DNA from: Gnetum montanum
Lineage: Eukaryota; Streptophyta; Gnetopsida; Gnetales; Gnetaceae
DNA length: 64,000 nucleotides
NCBI GenBank assembly: GCA_015680685.1
Contig: MNCI01002112.1
Location: 580,390-644,389 of the forward strand
Reading direction: 5' to 3'
A model generated the notes under the pieces. The model was not told the DNA's origin and did not search any database. It was given only the letters and a program-made list of their open reading frames with translations. This document shows positions 23,492-36,692 of the stretch, piece by piece; position 1 is the stretch's first letter, and each line of letters opens with the position of its first letter. The position numbers and the translations under genes are program-made.

Positions 23492-24169
23492 AGCACTTGA
23501 AAAATTTAATTGCTAGTAAATTAAAATGCCAAGTGAAAGAATTTCAACCTTGTACCTAAAGGACCTTTGAGAAAAATATCCAAGTGACGCTAGATGGTCT
23601 TGTTGATCACATAGAAACTTAGAGAGTGTAAATGGAGGTAAACAACTTAAATCAAAATGCAGATCCAGAATAAAAAAAAAGCACAAAAAATAAATATGAA
23701 ATGAACTTGCACAACAAACAAACTGAAAATTTATTGAAAGAATAAGAATATTCCAAAGTATACAAGTTGTGTACCCAAATTCTTAAATGAGTTTCTTGGA
23801 TAAAACTTGAATCTTGTTGAAGCTAGGAGGTTATGTATTGTAGTTAGCTTCATGATCTAGGTACTTCTCAACATCAAACACCAAAAGCACTTGTAGGTTT
23901 TAGCTTATATTTTTAGTATTAGTTACCAAGGAGGTATGATATATGCTTGCCTTTTTAGAAATTTGGAACTATGTTGAGAGTCTCTAATTCTTAGGAAGCT
24001 ATCAAATTACTCCAAAAGTATCACAAAATGCTAAAAGATCTCAAGTCCTAAAGGTTGTAATGCTCAAGGAATCAGAAGTTGAGGAACCTATTTAGATGTG
24101 TTAAATATTAATTGTTATAGGTCACATGGTTGTTGATTTTTAGTTGAAAATTTTTATCATGATTTTTGA
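23492..24169 (-). mobile_element. Part of 5' LTR of element D, split by E
   Basis: The U5-side 678 bp of the D LTR read on the minus strand and match LTR C (for example the block around 24120-24165 versus 14295-14340). It stops at 24169, where LTR E begins. The rest of LTR D should lie beyond the far end of E, outside the window. Flank TTTGA at 24165-24169 would be the E target duplication. Confidence 0.78.
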
Positions 24170-25571
24170 TGTAACACCACCAAGAAAATTCATGTTGCAA
24201 ACTATAACCTTCATTTACCAACTCAAGGAAATATTTTATTGCAAATATAAGATTTGTAGTTTGTGTGCTGCAATCTTGCATACTTTAGCTTTTGGGGATG
24301 AAAAATACCTCAGAGGTTGCTATTGCCTCACTTCCTAAGTGAAAAAAGATACCTTATGTCTATATTTGGGCTTGGGAAGGATGAAAATTCCTTGTGAATT
24401 GTCAAATTTGGCATTTTCATGGGTTTTTGTAGGGGTATAGCCTCAACTATGCTAGAACCATCTACCCCTAACATAGATGATGTTGGGTTTTCATTTTTTA
24501 ACAAAACCTAGCATAGTCACTAGCAAAACCAAACATAGATGTAGTCTTGGAATTTTTGGGATTTTTCATTTTCCATTTTCCCAATAGTGGCTAGTGTCAT
24601 CACCCCAAGTCTTCAGCAATTGCAACATGACCAACATAGACATTATTTTCCATAGTTTCTAGCATTTTCCATAGTTTCCAATAGCTTCAGCGTAGTTCAC
24701 CAAGGTCAACATGGTCATGAAAGTCCATTTACTATTTATAGTAAATGGACAGGATTTAGTGTCTATGGTGTATTCCAAACATACTATAAATGACAACTAC
24801 ACTAAAAATTTTAACCATTACCACTTGCAAAAAGACATCAATCTGTCAGTAATCATGATAGTGATGTGTAGGCCCCAAAAATAGAAATTTTCACAACCTA
24901 TATAAACCCAGGATAAACACCTTATTCCAATTCCCAACTTCTTCTAAGAATTAGCACTTGAAAGTATTATGAAAAAAAAAGGATCCTTTTAGAACCTTTC
25001 AACATCTTTTGTAGTAGAATTGATATCTATGTTCAGCACAGAGACTCCCAACATGGTACCACTACACCAAAGGTGGAATACCATTTATGATCATAGTTGT
25101 TGATTTCGATGGAAACTAGCAGGGAGTTGTTGAAAAATAGGGTTGAAAGCATCTATATTGTGAAGTTTCAAGTGTAGAACATAGGCTTTAACAGGCTTCA
25201 AGCTCCTTCAAGCTACTTCTTGTGCACCAAACACACAAATCTCTACTTCATAAACTTTATACTTTATTTTTCATTTTAGTAAAGTTACAATTCTTGTCAT
25301 GTATATTTTAGTTCATGTTTTCATTTCTATATTTGTTTTCATTCTAGATTTACAATTCCATTTGTGTTTATATTTTCATTTTTATTTACATTTACATTTT
25401 CATTTTTGTTCGCATTTTTGTTGACACTTTCATAAGTCCCTAGTTGATCAACAATACTATCAAAGATGCCTTGAATTCTTTTTTCAAAGGCCATTGAGAC
25501 TCAAGGCTAAACCTATTTTGATGCCTAGGATATTCTAGTTCCCATTCTAGCAATCAAAGTTTCTAGGTCCA
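24170..25571 (+). mobile_element. 5' LTR of element E, 1402 bp
   Basis: It starts TGTAACACC at 24170 inside LTR D and ends GGTCCA at 25571, directly before the conserved post-LTR sequence ATAGTTTTCTGGTGCTAGAA. Its length agrees with LTR A (1407 bp). No coding sequence is seen. Confidence 0.88.
24899..24906 (+). promoter_or_regulatory. TATA box of LTR E
   Basis: TATATAAA in ACCTATATAAACCCAGG lies 729 bp from the LTR start. The context resembles LTR A (CCTATAAATACCCCAG). Confidence 0.7.
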
Positions 25572-26219
25572 ATAGTTTTCTGGTGCTAGAAAGAGGACCT
25601 CTACACAAATTCTTATCCAAAAATCTTTTTTCATTTTTATCCAAATACTAATTCTTTTACATTTTCAACTCTAAAACCTACAAACATATTCCATTAACAT
25701 GAATGTTTTCAACCCAAAGGCTTTCCCACATACCTCAGCATAGTTGTGATAGTTGAGTTTTGGTTTTTGCTATAATTTGATAGCAATTGCTAGTTTCCTA
25801 GGAACCAACATTGTTTACCTTAAAAACCCATTTCCATTCCAAAAATCCATTTTCATTTTAGAGCTTAGTGTCCATTCAAAAACATATTTCTATTTTAGAA
25901 GTACATTTTTTTTCAAAAGCCCAATTTTATCTACTATGGAAACGCAATGCAAAAAGCCAACTTTTCCAATATCACTACTTAACATAGTTGGAATAACCAC
26001 CTTAAATCCTATCTACTTCATAGTACATGACCATCTACTATGCAGTATTTTACAAAAACTATTTTTCCATTATCATTCCATTTATAGTCAACTATATTAG
26101 TGGATAATCCCCCTAACTACATTTTTTACTAAAAATAGGAAAAGAGTTAAAACCATATCTTTGATGATGTCATTTAACTAGTCAACCATTTTACCCTGCA
26201 GACCATAAGGATGTATGAT
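25572..26219 (+). other. Element E 5' leader with candidate primer-binding site
   Basis: The first bases, ATAGTTTTCTGGTGCTAGAA, follow the LTR and are shared with C and D. A primer-binding site would start at the TGG (25582). I cannot assign the tRNA. The rest shows no gene. Confidence 0.6.
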
Positions 26220-27740
26220 CCCAAGGACCCTACTATGGATAAGTGTAGGAAATAACTTATACTCAAGGTGTGAAGACCTAAATTTTCATTGATAAATGAA
26301 GATTACTATAGCTTTATTTGTGCCAAGATTCAAGTTGGCATGCTGATTCCAAGAATGGAAGCAGAGGTCAAGAGGGAATATGAGCTTATACATCATGATG
26401 GGAAGGAATACATCCTTTTCCCATATGATAAAATACCCCTAATGGAAACCTATGCTCACATCCTACCTCAACTAATTGAGATGGATGAAGAGGATGGGAA
26501 GGTTAGCTTTGATAAGCAACAAGAAAAAGAGGATGAGTTCAAGGCTGAGTCCAAACATGAGAATCTTATGGGGTGGGGGACTCTACTAATAATTAACCCC
26601 AAAATCCATGATGCCTATTTCAACCTCCCTCATCTCCTCTATGGGATAGGTTCTCCAATCCTTGTCTCCCCCTTATCTAACCATGTTTTCACCAACATCC
26701 ATTATTGTAATGCACCAAACACAATCAGTGTTGTAGTCCACAACCTTTACTTCTTCATGCTTTTTTCCATCCAACCACCATCGGTGTGGCTATCATCGAT
26801 AGTTATAACAACTTCTAACCCCTTATCCATCCATATGGGATCCACCATGGGATCTCAAGTGACCTAAGGATCACATAGCCCATTTGTTCCCTTTGTACCC
26901 CAAATACCACAACAAACTTCCTTTTCGCTATTTAGTCCACCCATGATCATGGTAACTCAAACTTTCCCCTCAATACTGGAATCAATTGCAAGGCCACAGG
27001 CCTTCCAACTTACACCCCAAAATTTTGTACAAACCCTGCAACTGATGGGGGAACCCTAGGGCCTAGAGCAAGCATTCCAAATGATCTAGGACTTAACCAA
27101 AGAGTTAAGGAGGCTTAAGGCCTCCAAATTATGGATTGTTAAGATCATGGATTTCTATTAGGATGATCCCATCAGTCCTACAATCCCACCACTTACTCTT
27201 CCCTCTGGTAACCCCATACCATAGTTTATCAATTACAATGATGAAGGTGATCCCAACTAACATCTCATAACCTTCTACACTAAGTGCTTCTTACTAGAAG
27301 CCTAGCCACATACTATGATAAGAATGTTTCGTATGTCTCTTATGGGAAAAGCCCTAGACTAGTATCATGCCTTGCTAAGAAGATCCATATCCTTTTTAGG
27401 AGACTTTATTTCTCAATTCATTAACCATTTCAAGTACAACTTGAAACCCAACACCACCTTTGACCAACTAATGGAAGTCAAGCAAGGATCCTTTGAACCA
27501 ATGGAAAAGTTCATCCAATTATGGATTCCTTTGCAAAATGATATTCCAAAATTGACAACTAAAATCCATCTTTTAGCTATCTTCAAGGGGATGGTTAACG
27601 ACTTCATCAAGTTGAAATTACACTACCTTGATCCACAATCACTTAGTTAGGTCTTTTACCAAACTAGAACATAGAGAATTCTACATAAGCTAGCCATAAC
27701 CCCACCTATCTAGCATATAAAAACCAAATTTTATGAAAGA
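26220..27740 (+). pseudogene. Gag of element E
   Basis: Gag is the structural precursor of the virus-like particle. The N-terminal 192 codons (26289-26864) are open, the longest open frame in the window, and include VKREYELIHHDGKEY and an acidic stretch (EMDEEDGKVSFDKQQEKEDE). The TAA at 26865-26867 sits at GSQVT-stop-GSHSPF, and C has a stop at the same place. Reading continues past it through a proline-rich part. The capsid-like block is at 27372-27650 (SFLGDFISQFINHFKYNL, LMEVKQGSFEPMEKFIQLW, LLAIFKGMVNDFIKLK). Upstream, in-frame similarity to D suggests the true start lies before 26289 (VYDPKDP block near 26215). Several stops are present. Confidence 0.8.
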
Positions 27741-28940
27741 ATAGAGTGAAGGGAAGGCAAAACAATGTAGTGATCACCATTGTAGCAAAAGAAAAAAAAA
27801 CTATCCAGGGGCCAAGAACAAACCAATCCAAGGCCCTTGCTAACAATAATAACAATCAACCTTCAACATTTGTGGTCTCTACATTAACTACTTCAAGGTC
27901 CAATTTTGGGCAAAAGGACTAGACATAATATACTAGGTTACCCTTAAAAGCATTAGAAATTTTAGATCAATTGTTAAAGAGTAGGATGATATAGTTTAAG
28001 AAATTGATCAAATTTGATTGTAAGAGGAATGAAAGACTATGTGAGATAGCCAGAGATCCCACTCATGCAACCAAAGATGATCCTCCAGATATTTTAAGCT
28101 TAACTGCTTTTATCACTATCATTAGTTTCTAGGTCAAGAAATTGACTTTTGCCTTGTGTTGAAAGATAACCTGCAAAAGATGTTAGATAAGGGTGAATTG
28201 ATGCTTGATGCCTCTAATACTATTAAGCCCTAGAATCAATTGATGCATATATGTAAAGATCCATTGAACATCAACAACTACCTATATACCATAGCAGCAT
28301 TCAATGTTAACAATGATCAAAGACCTACAAAGGAACCATTTGTGATTTAGATACCTCCTTGCAATGAAAGGGGCCCTTCAACTTCTATTAGCTCAAGGGT
28401 GCGCAAACCATCCCCCCCCCCCCCCCCCCCCCCCCCCATCGACATAAGTAGTGCAAAAAATTCACCATCCATAGCAATGAAGAGAGCATCCTCAATAGAT
28501 CTCATGTNCAATCGAGCAATGAGTCCCCATGGTGGCTAATGTAATGGCTTCTTCTTTCCAATCAAGCAAGGATAATAAGAAATATCCAACAAAGCAATAG
28601 AATAATCCTATGCAAAAACCTAAAAATAGGAATGATAACCAAGCCAGGGAATGGAAGGAAGTGGGCCCATTGAATCCCACTCTCATATCATCCATCTACA
28701 TGATCTCTACAACTTAGACTACTTTAACTAGTAAATCATGGAAGCATCCTAAGCCCCAAGGAAAAAGACAAGATTCTAGGTCATAACAACCTAAACATGA
28801 AGTCTACATTTTGGGGTACATAGAGGAAGTTAAGAATAGTGAAAAAAAAAAACCCACAACCAATAACAAAGATTTCCTATATGCAGTGTAATAGATCAAA
28901 CAATTGCTAAAATAAAAGAATACAACCCTTAACCTATATG
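27741..28940 (+). pseudogene. Gag C-terminus and linker to protease, element E
   Basis: This segment is homologous to D 20085-20900. Recognisable pieces are RDPTHATKDDPPDI near 28050, a degraded Cys-His segment, LKDNLQKMLDKGELMLDASN near 28160-28220 and the proline-rich stretch that ends in the 26-bp poly-C run. Basic, asparagine-rich sequence follows at 28560-28650. The frame is broken by stops, by the homopolymer and by an N at 28508. Confidence 0.7.
28412..28437. repeat. 26-bp poly-C run
   Basis: An uninterrupted run of 26 C lies in the gag-protease linker, with an N 71 bp downstream at 28508. The corresponding part of D has no such run. The run length may be unreliable. Confidence 0.9.
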
Positions 28941-29590
28941 ACCTTGTCAGGACTTTCACTACACATCATGAGGCACTACTTAAGATGTTGACCTTCATCC
29001 TCATTAGTAAGGACATCCCTGCTAATGAAAAATCCATCCATGCAGTGATGGTACCATCTTGACCTAGGGAAGAAGTGAGATCAACATTTCTAGTGTTTTA
29101 CGATAATGAAATCAAGACTAACTCCCAAAATATTGAGGTAAATAAGGTACCCCTCTTTATAATGATAAGGGTGTGACAATACAAAGTTCATAGAGTGCAT
29201 GTGGATGATGGAATAGCAACAAGCATCATACCTTACACCATCGTTGAGAGTTTGAACCTAATAGAGTTAATGCAACACATGATGACTTTATCCCTTAATT
29301 TCTTCAATGGATCATAGGTTGCTATCAAAGGCTCTATCTCTTTAGATTTTATGATAGGTGAAAAATTCCCCATAATACCAATCTTCTTTGTGGTAGAGGA
29401 AACACTAGGATTTAACCTTATCCTAGGAAGATCTTGGCTAGTTCAATTACGAGCTCTGTCTTCACCTATCCACCAAGAAACTCACCACACTTACATGGGA
29501 GGTGAAATAATAATTTACAATGATAATTTAGCCCCTCTAGTATTTAATAATGTTGACATAGAATAGGGGCCTAAAGTGGAGTTTCAAAAA
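28941..29590 (+). pseudogene. Protease of element E
   Basis: This retropepsin-like domain has its active-site segment VDDGIATSIIPYTIVE near 29200-29250. An open piece at 29351-29566 carries FFVVEETLGFNLILGRSWL, LSSPIHQETHHTYMGGEI and LAPLVFNNVDIE, directly comparable with D and F. N-terminal residues (LLKMLTFILISKDIPANEK near 28980-29040) match as well. The Asp-Asp-Gly form departs from the usual Asp-Ser/Thr-Gly, and stops are present, so it is inactive. Confidence 0.83.
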
Positions 29591-30608
29591 TAAACTCCTA
29601 CCATTAGTCACAAAATTAAAAAGCCTAAGGTAGCAAAAGATGTTAAGGACAATAACAATGAACCCATTGATGCACAATGGGGGAAGCTCCCCTTTAACAT
29701 CATTAGCAAAGGTGATAGGGAATACAAGCTTGTGTAACATAGACCATATACATTTACTAATCTCTTAAAGATTAGGAAACATCTACACAAGTGATGTGTG
29801 CTCCTAATCCTCCTTCCATATGCACTTGTATCCATGTAGTCATATGGACTTATAGCCTTTAGTCTACTTTACATTTTACTAGTATGCACCATTTCATTTT
29901 ACTTTGTGTTAAATCTTAATTTTCCTATATTCAAAGTGTATTCTTATTTGCAATTTTTTTACTTATTAAAATCTTATTAAGGTATTTTCTCTTTTAACAT
30001 GATAAACATAAAATCCTAAAACTAGAAAATCCATAAAAAACTTTAAAACAAAAAATAAACAAAAATATGTTTTCTTTTGCAAAAACATACAAGCCACTAA
30101 GGTCTTAAATTGGCAAAAATGTGAGGGCCTACCATGACCTAAAACTAGCAACAACATGATGGCCTAACATGGCATTAAACTAGAAACAACCAAAACATTG
30201 ACCCTCCATGGCCTTAAATTGGCAAATATCACATGACCTACCATGGTGTAAAATTGGTAGACAACCTTTTAACTTACTTTCATCTTTGTCTAAGCCTTAT
30301 TGCCTAGCCATTTCAAACTTTTTATTACATTATAATGCTATATCCATATTAGCCAACATATTCTTAAACTATAATTATAATGTAAATCCATAATAAAACC
30401 ATAATTCTAGAATAATATAACTAGAGCTAAAAAGTAAACTTAAAATGTCTACAACATAATAGCCATGGCCACATGATTTGGCAAAATTTTTAAATAATAA
30501 AAAAAATAACAAATCCAACCACAACTAAAACATTAGCTAAAATTATCCATAATAACATCAACATCAAACATCATCAATAGAATGACTGAAAATGAACAAC
30601 TGATGGTA
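29591..30608. other. Gap between protease and antisense gene of E
   Basis: The protease tail can be followed to about 29740 (NNNEPIDAQWGKLPFNI). From there to 30608 I see only AT-rich DNA and the motif array at 30085-30262. Confidence 0.6.
30085..30262 (+). repeat. Five-copy motif array of element E
   Basis: Five units spaced 33-41 bp: CTAAGGTCTTAAATTGGCAA (30093), CTACCATGACCTAAAACTAG (30130), CTAACATGGCATTAAACTAG (30163), CTCCATGGCCTTAAATTGGC (30204) and CTACCATGGTGTAAAATTGG (30238). They match the array after the integrase of A. Confidence 0.8.
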
Positions 30609-33600
30609 CTAGGGGGAATTTGGAGGAGGAGGTGAAGGATCACTTTCATCCTTAATACTGGGATTACCAATATTGCCTGGTGCTTATAACATGATGACAA
30701 AAGACCAGTGTGTAATCAATGGGTAGCAAAAGAAAGTTAAAACATAATTATATAGCCAAAAATATATAAGCTAAATAACCACCAACAAAGAAAATGAAAC
30801 TTGAAAACCTGAGAGGGCTCTAGAGTAGAATATTCTAAGGAGAAAGTTTGAGGACCAACCTCCAAATGGTGGAGGAGCTACTCTTCAGTCATGTTAGCCC
30901 AATCTACATCCCCATGATTAACAATTATGAGGATGTTACTCTCATTGATGTCACTCCATGAAGGTGGCTTAGGTGAGATTGTGGCAGCAATTACCTCCCT
31001 TGAGGTGGTAGTCATCTGATGAGTAAGGGAGTTGGCTACAACCACAGTATCTACAAACAATTGGTAGACCTCCTCTACATTGATCTCCTTCTTAAATATC
31101 TTCAACTTGCATTCTTCTATAGATTCATCCTATAAGCACTTGACGTATGCATCTTGGTTATCCTTGTACTATCTCTTGTGATATTTTTACACTTGGCTGC
31201 ACTTATGATTCAAGTGCAATAATCCTTCCATTCACCAACTTTGTAGTTTAGCTGGTTCATTTGTAGCTTTTATTCTATGACCTCTCTAGCAAAGGCAACC
31301 TTTCCATGAATCACATTCTAGTAGTATGCCCACGTTATTTTCTTGATGCACAAGGAGTCCTTGTTGATCACTAAGGCCTTCACAAACTCCTTGCAATCCT
31401 TGAGATCCTTCACCTCCTACATCAACTTCTTAGTTTCTCTTTATAATGCCATAAATTATTTCCAAAAGAACTGACTAGAGCATTTGCATTCCCACAAAGA
31501 TTTTGCACATGAAGTGGCATGCTTGTACAACTTATATGGAATATTTACTACATCAATAGGTAGGGTAGGCAATGCATCAATCTCTATGCCCTGATTAGGA
31601 TCCCACATAAACTTAGGCATTGTAAATGATAGCACATAAAGAAAAAAAATCAGACATATAAAATGAGTTAAGAATTGAAAATGAAAAATGACAAAAACTA
31701 TATAATCATTAAAATTGAATGAAAACTGAAAAAGTGTAAATGACAAAGGTAAAATAAGTCATATGTCTTACTAAATTTCAGAGCTATCTATTGCAACCAA
31801 TTTATTGTATCTAGAGCTATGCCCCACATGAACTCAATCTTACTACAAGTACCACCCATGGTTGCATCTGGAACATAGAGATGGAAGCATTAGCCTAGGG
31901 CTCTAGAGCTATAACAAGCATAACAAGTAATTAACAACTAATTATCAAGGTCAAACATGAAACAAAAAAAACAAAAATATACACATCATAAAACCAAAAG
32001 TCATAAGTACCTAAAAGATCATTTGGTATGTTGGTAGGAGGTTCACCTAGTTGTGAATCCCTGAACAAAGCATCAAAGTTATACAATGAAGGATGAGATT
32101 GACCTTCATGTTCAAGATATTGTAGCACTTGCTCCTCTTGATGTCTTCATTCTACCTTAGGTACTACTATGGCCACCTATTCATATTTTTTTCCTACAAG
32201 AACAACAATCATGAAACATAGAATAACTTAACACATTTTGCCTAAGAAAAAACCATAACAAAACTACATTACTCAAGATCATAATTTCCAAACAAAAAGA
32301 ATAGTAAAACAAATATGATATACCTTTAACTTCATCATGCACTTGGTTAAGCTTGATGATTAGTCACCTCTTTAAGGGATCCTCGATGACTATCGTTGTC
32401 TCATGAACCAAAGGCCTCTTCAGTTTTACTCTACCTAAATCCTCAACTCTATCAAGAAACTTCTTGGCCTTCTCCACATTCCCTACTCAATGTGGGGTTC
32501 TCTCCCTATGTTGTCAATGGATGCACAACATTTTTCATCAAATCCTTTTATGGTGATGAACAACAATTTTTCTACACCCTCTAGTGAATCCTAGACCTAC
32601 GTGGTCGAAGCAAGATGCCTTACCCAAGGCTTAGTGAGTTAGGATAGGTCTTGATTCATCCATCATTCATCCTTCCTCACTATGAAGAAATTTGAAAATC
32701 TTCATAGGTATGCTATAAAGAATCAAAAATGCACATGGCACTTCATTGTGAAATTTTCTCAAAGCTTCAAGATTTCACCATATATCTCAGAAATCAAATG
32801 AGCAATCCAGTTTAATTATGTGCTCTTAGTAAGAACCTTTTTCATGATTCATACTTGTTCAACATCCATTATCTTTCCCTATGATAGTAACTTAGGAAAT
32901 TCATGGGATTGGAATAAGGGATACATCTCTCTAGCCTCTAGAACCTAGAAATAGCTTAGAGAGAACCCCTTATTACTTTGCGTATAATCATCGTGCCCTT
33001 AATTGGAACACCAAAGAGATCACTAAAGGTGGGTTCATAACATCCAAAGTTACAGTCACACCATGAACATGAGTGACAAACCTCTTGACTCCTTTGCTAA
33101 AAGAGTTAATTATGTTCACCATCTCTACAATGGAAACGATGGGGCTTGGGGTCATGAAGGCATCAAGTAAGCCTGCATGAACAATCCTTGTCTAAATAGC
33201 CTTAAATAACTAATCAACCAACTAGTACCATGCAAGTTCAACCTTTCTGAAGTAAATGATTAGTATCTCCTTAGTGCATCCTAAAGTTATTTTAGTAACT
33301 TCAGCTAATGGCACAATCCCTACAACATATCAAAATGGCCTATTAGTCTTGACATAGGTGCATCGTGTAAAACAAAACATAATAAATAATAATGAATTAA
33401 AGAGAAAATAGTGTAGCCATTAAATGACCAAAGCCTAGATAATGCAATGACTGCATAACTAGGAAAACATTGATATAAAGATAACAAAAATTAGCAAACA
33501 AATATACTCACTTCACCTATATGACAATGGCATTGTAGGAGCTCTAAGAGATGGATTCACCTCTGCATCATGAGATGTGTCTTCCCATTCACTGTGAATC

Positions 33601-35782
33601 ATTCCATTAGCTAGACACCTTTGATAGGCCTTAGGATGGCATTTGATGTAATTATAAAATTCATCCTCAATTAGTCCATCACCTCAAGCCTCACTATTTG
33701 GATTTTGATGGACATTGCCATAGCTATTTGGGATAAGGGTAAAAGATTGTCACCCTTGATCAATCCTTGATCATTTATCCTAAACCTGTAGGCAAGTCAA
33801 ATAATGAAAATTATTAGAACTTAATAACAAAAGAAAAATAATGATAAACAAAAATATACTATAATTATTACACATACCCCTCTATATGGTAGATGAAACC
33901 AAGGGGTTCTAAAATAGTGTGTGCACATGATGGCCAACTAGCAAGGTGTTATCAGGGTTGTACTACTTGAATTTGGGCATCTACCAAATTCTGGATAATT
34001 TTTAGTGACCATAATATTTGTGCCATCATGTGTCTCACCCTCTACACAAGTCTCTAGATCATCAACTAGGAACTTGATGATCATACTAAAGGAGTAAGGC
34101 ACAATGGTTTCAATGATAGCAACTATAGTATGGAATGCTAAGTATGAACAAATCATTATATAAAAGTTTTGTAATAGGTAGACTAAAAAATTCATTGCTC
34201 CTAGACTAATCCATATAGAGTGTTTTTCCCACTCCATGTTAGGAGGTGAAGTGTTGGGCCCCGGAACATCAATATAGCACAAGAGCTCCACCAGCTCTAT
34301 AATGACCAAGATGGGCTTCAAGAAGGCCCTATACCATCTAACACATAACTATTACAAGCTTGTAAATAAAAATTAAAAATTAATAATCCTAAAATAAAAA
34401 AAATATTACAATTACCATGTCAACCTTTTTATCCTTTATGAAACTTCAACATGAAGAACAACACTTAGGCAAAATACTATATGGAATAACTCATACTTGA
34501 AGGTAATGAAAATGATAGTTTAAAACTGAAAGTGTGAAATTTATAGTTTAAAATAAAAAACATGGAAATAATAGTTTATAATAAATATTTTGGATTTGCA
34601 TGCTAAATTCCATGCTTATAAAAAAACCTCAAAATAGAATGGAAGGCCATAACCAAAAATTCCACAAAATTCAACAACAACACCAAAACTATAAGGAATG
34701 ACCATAATAAATAGTAGACAAAATTTATTAAATTTTTTTTAATTTGAGCCAAACTACTTATAGAACCTTCCCAACACTTCAAAAAATCCCTAGGAACATG
34801 TGACATTGATAGGAAAAATATTTTAAATTTTCAACATTGCCCATATTGGCAAATGCATAAGAGCCTTAAAACCAAAGTTTGCACCTCTTTAGTAAAAAAT
34901 TCATGAAAAATTAACTACTTATCTGATTTCAAAGATCCCATACCTTTTGGAGTTATTAAACCATGAAATAAAACCTTGAGATAATAAAACACAAAAATTC
35001 TTAAATATTTTTTTAGAAAAAACTACAAAAATGTCCTAATTGTGGCTATCATAGTCAAAACCCAATTTCGTGCGAGTCTACAGAAACACTAGCCAAAAAT
35101 AAATTGTTCATTGAAATTCAATGATTTCATATGTTTTGCAATTACTGAATCATGAAATAACTTCCATAATGGTAAAATGAAAAAAATCATAACCATTTAC
35201 TGCAAAAAAATGCCAAAGTCACACAAAAAATAGCTAGAAAACTAAAAACCAACTTGACACAACCTAACAGAAACACCCATAAAAAATTAACCGTAAGGAG
35301 GAACCAAGTGGTTAAAAAACCAAATCAACCAAAAATTAATAATAAATAGTCCATATCCTTGAAAAACTAAAATACCTAGTCATTTTCATATGAAAAAATT
35401 CACAAGTGACATTGCTTTTTAAGTAGAAAAAAGCAGAAAATCCATGGAATTCATGGAAAAAAGTATTTATTCTAAAATGTAAAAAAAAAACCAAAAACCT
35501 AAGTAACAATGAAAAAAATTAAATGTGACCTAAGTATATAGTGGAATTTTAGCAAACTTTTTATTTAATTAATATGCAAGTGTAGATCTAGGAAAATGTA
35601 GGGGTTCTAGGCTAGAAACGGAATAAACTCTAAATGAAAAAAATAGTTATGGCTATGTACCTAGGATAAATAGTAGCATAACCTTCTCCAAAGATGGGAC
35701 ATGAAAGTTCAAAAAGGCCATGAGTAGCTACATCTACCTCCTTCAGAGCAGGATTCTTGGTAGGAGCCTTCCTTCTTGACAT
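30609..35782 (-). pseudogene. Antisense extra gene of element E
   Basis: This is a spliced gene on the strand opposite to gag-pol, between protease and RT. Exon 1 (35782-35661, 122 nt) starts MSRRKAPTKNPALKEVDV and ends at a GT donor. F exon 1 is 116 nt, in the same phase, and starts MKKRGSNSKNPIIQELDI. Block 2 is near 34335-33950 (KPILVIIELVELLCYIDVPG, FLVDDLETCVEGE; open 127 codons). Block 3 near 33700-33540 has DEFYNYIKCHPKAYQRCL. The later part at 31620-31460 has MPKFMWDPNQGIEIDALPTL and SLWECKCSSQFFW. A lysine-rich helical stretch follows (KKLM, VKDLKDCKEFVKA). The last exon ends SDPSPPPPNSP then TAG at 30609-30611. No known domain is recognised. Stops and frameshifts are frequent. The span (5174 bp) is close to that in F. 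Confidence 0.75.
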
Positions 35783-36659
35783 GGTGCAAAAGACTATTGC
35801 AGAAAACAGTAAAAATCCTTAAATGCTAGAAGCACTACAGTGACTACATTGACACTTGGGGAAAGAATAGATGTGGCTATGGTGGGGCTATTGGTAGTAG
35901 TAGGCATAAAGCTCCAAACTTGGGCATAGTAGGTAGAAGTGAAAAAATCAAAAATGATTTTTGCAAGTCTGAACAAAGAAAACAAACCTTAACCTTATGT
36001 GTCCACCATGAAACTATAGTTTTCATGCATCACTCCCACTTAACTTAGTAATGGAATTGGTAACTAAGACTACACTAGGTTAGTGGAAAGCCATTCCATC
36101 CAAACTTGCCAATTCTATGTGGGCCCCACTAGATGCTCAAGAAAAAATCCAATGAAAACCATGTCTACAGTGTGATGTTAACTTCCAAGCATAACTACGG
36201 TTTAGACCCTTGGGATAGATGCCAAATCCTATCCACTACAAAAACCTAGTCCCTAGTCCTACATCCATGTTGAAAAAATTCATGATTAAATTGTAAAACC
36301 AGTTATCAGCATCAATTTTAATTGAGTTGTAGAAGGCCTCAAAATTCATGTGAAAATTGGTCATCCCATATGACTACACTGCCATGGAGCCTGACTATGT
36401 TGGCCCAGCATAGTCAAAATACATTCCCCAAGGCTACCTATGTTGGAAATTACATGCTTCTAGTAGGCCACAGTAATCACTAGTGTTGCCCAATGTAATC
36501 CACTTGAAAATTCCAAAACAAGTCATTTCCAAGCCAAAATTGACTTCTAAAAGCCTTAAAACCCTACTAGACTAAACATCATTATAAAATCCACTATTTA
36601 TCACATTTCCCAACCCCAACTACATTGGGGATTGAATACCTACATTGCGCTAGTGTAGT
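35783..36659. repeat. Spacer upstream of antisense gene of E, with degenerate repeats
   Basis: This lies between the start of the antisense gene and the 2.9-kb insertion. From about 36060 it contains units with the words GACTACACTG, CTATGTTGG and CTAGTGTAGT, the left end of the repeat spacer that resumes at 39583. A 63-codon frame just upstream of the antisense ATG (35985-35794) is probably leader sequence. Confidence 0.6.
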
Positions 36660-36660
36660 T

Positions 36661-36692
36661 GTTGGCGACCGTTTGGGACGCGACCGCCAACG
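36661..36692. repeat. GC-rich hairpin at left end of the insertion
   Basis: GTTGGCG and CGCCAAC are perfect 7-bp arms separated by 17 bases. They lie at the very end of the inserted element and could fold near its terminus. Confidence 0.7.

Larger units (their letters stand above)
14946..24169 (-). mobile_element. Element D: LTR part, gag, protease and antisense gene
   Basis: This is a minus-strand copy cut at both ends by later insertions: E sits in its 5' LTR (24169/24170) and C sits in its antisense gene (14945/14946). Gag and protease read on the minus strand, and the extra gene on the plus strand converges on them. RT and integrase are not present in the window. Confidence 0.85.

Noticed and set aside
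26289-26867. 192-codon open frame as a host gene
   Set aside because: It aligns with gag N-termini of C and D, lies directly after a 5' LTR and leader, and homology continues past its stop.
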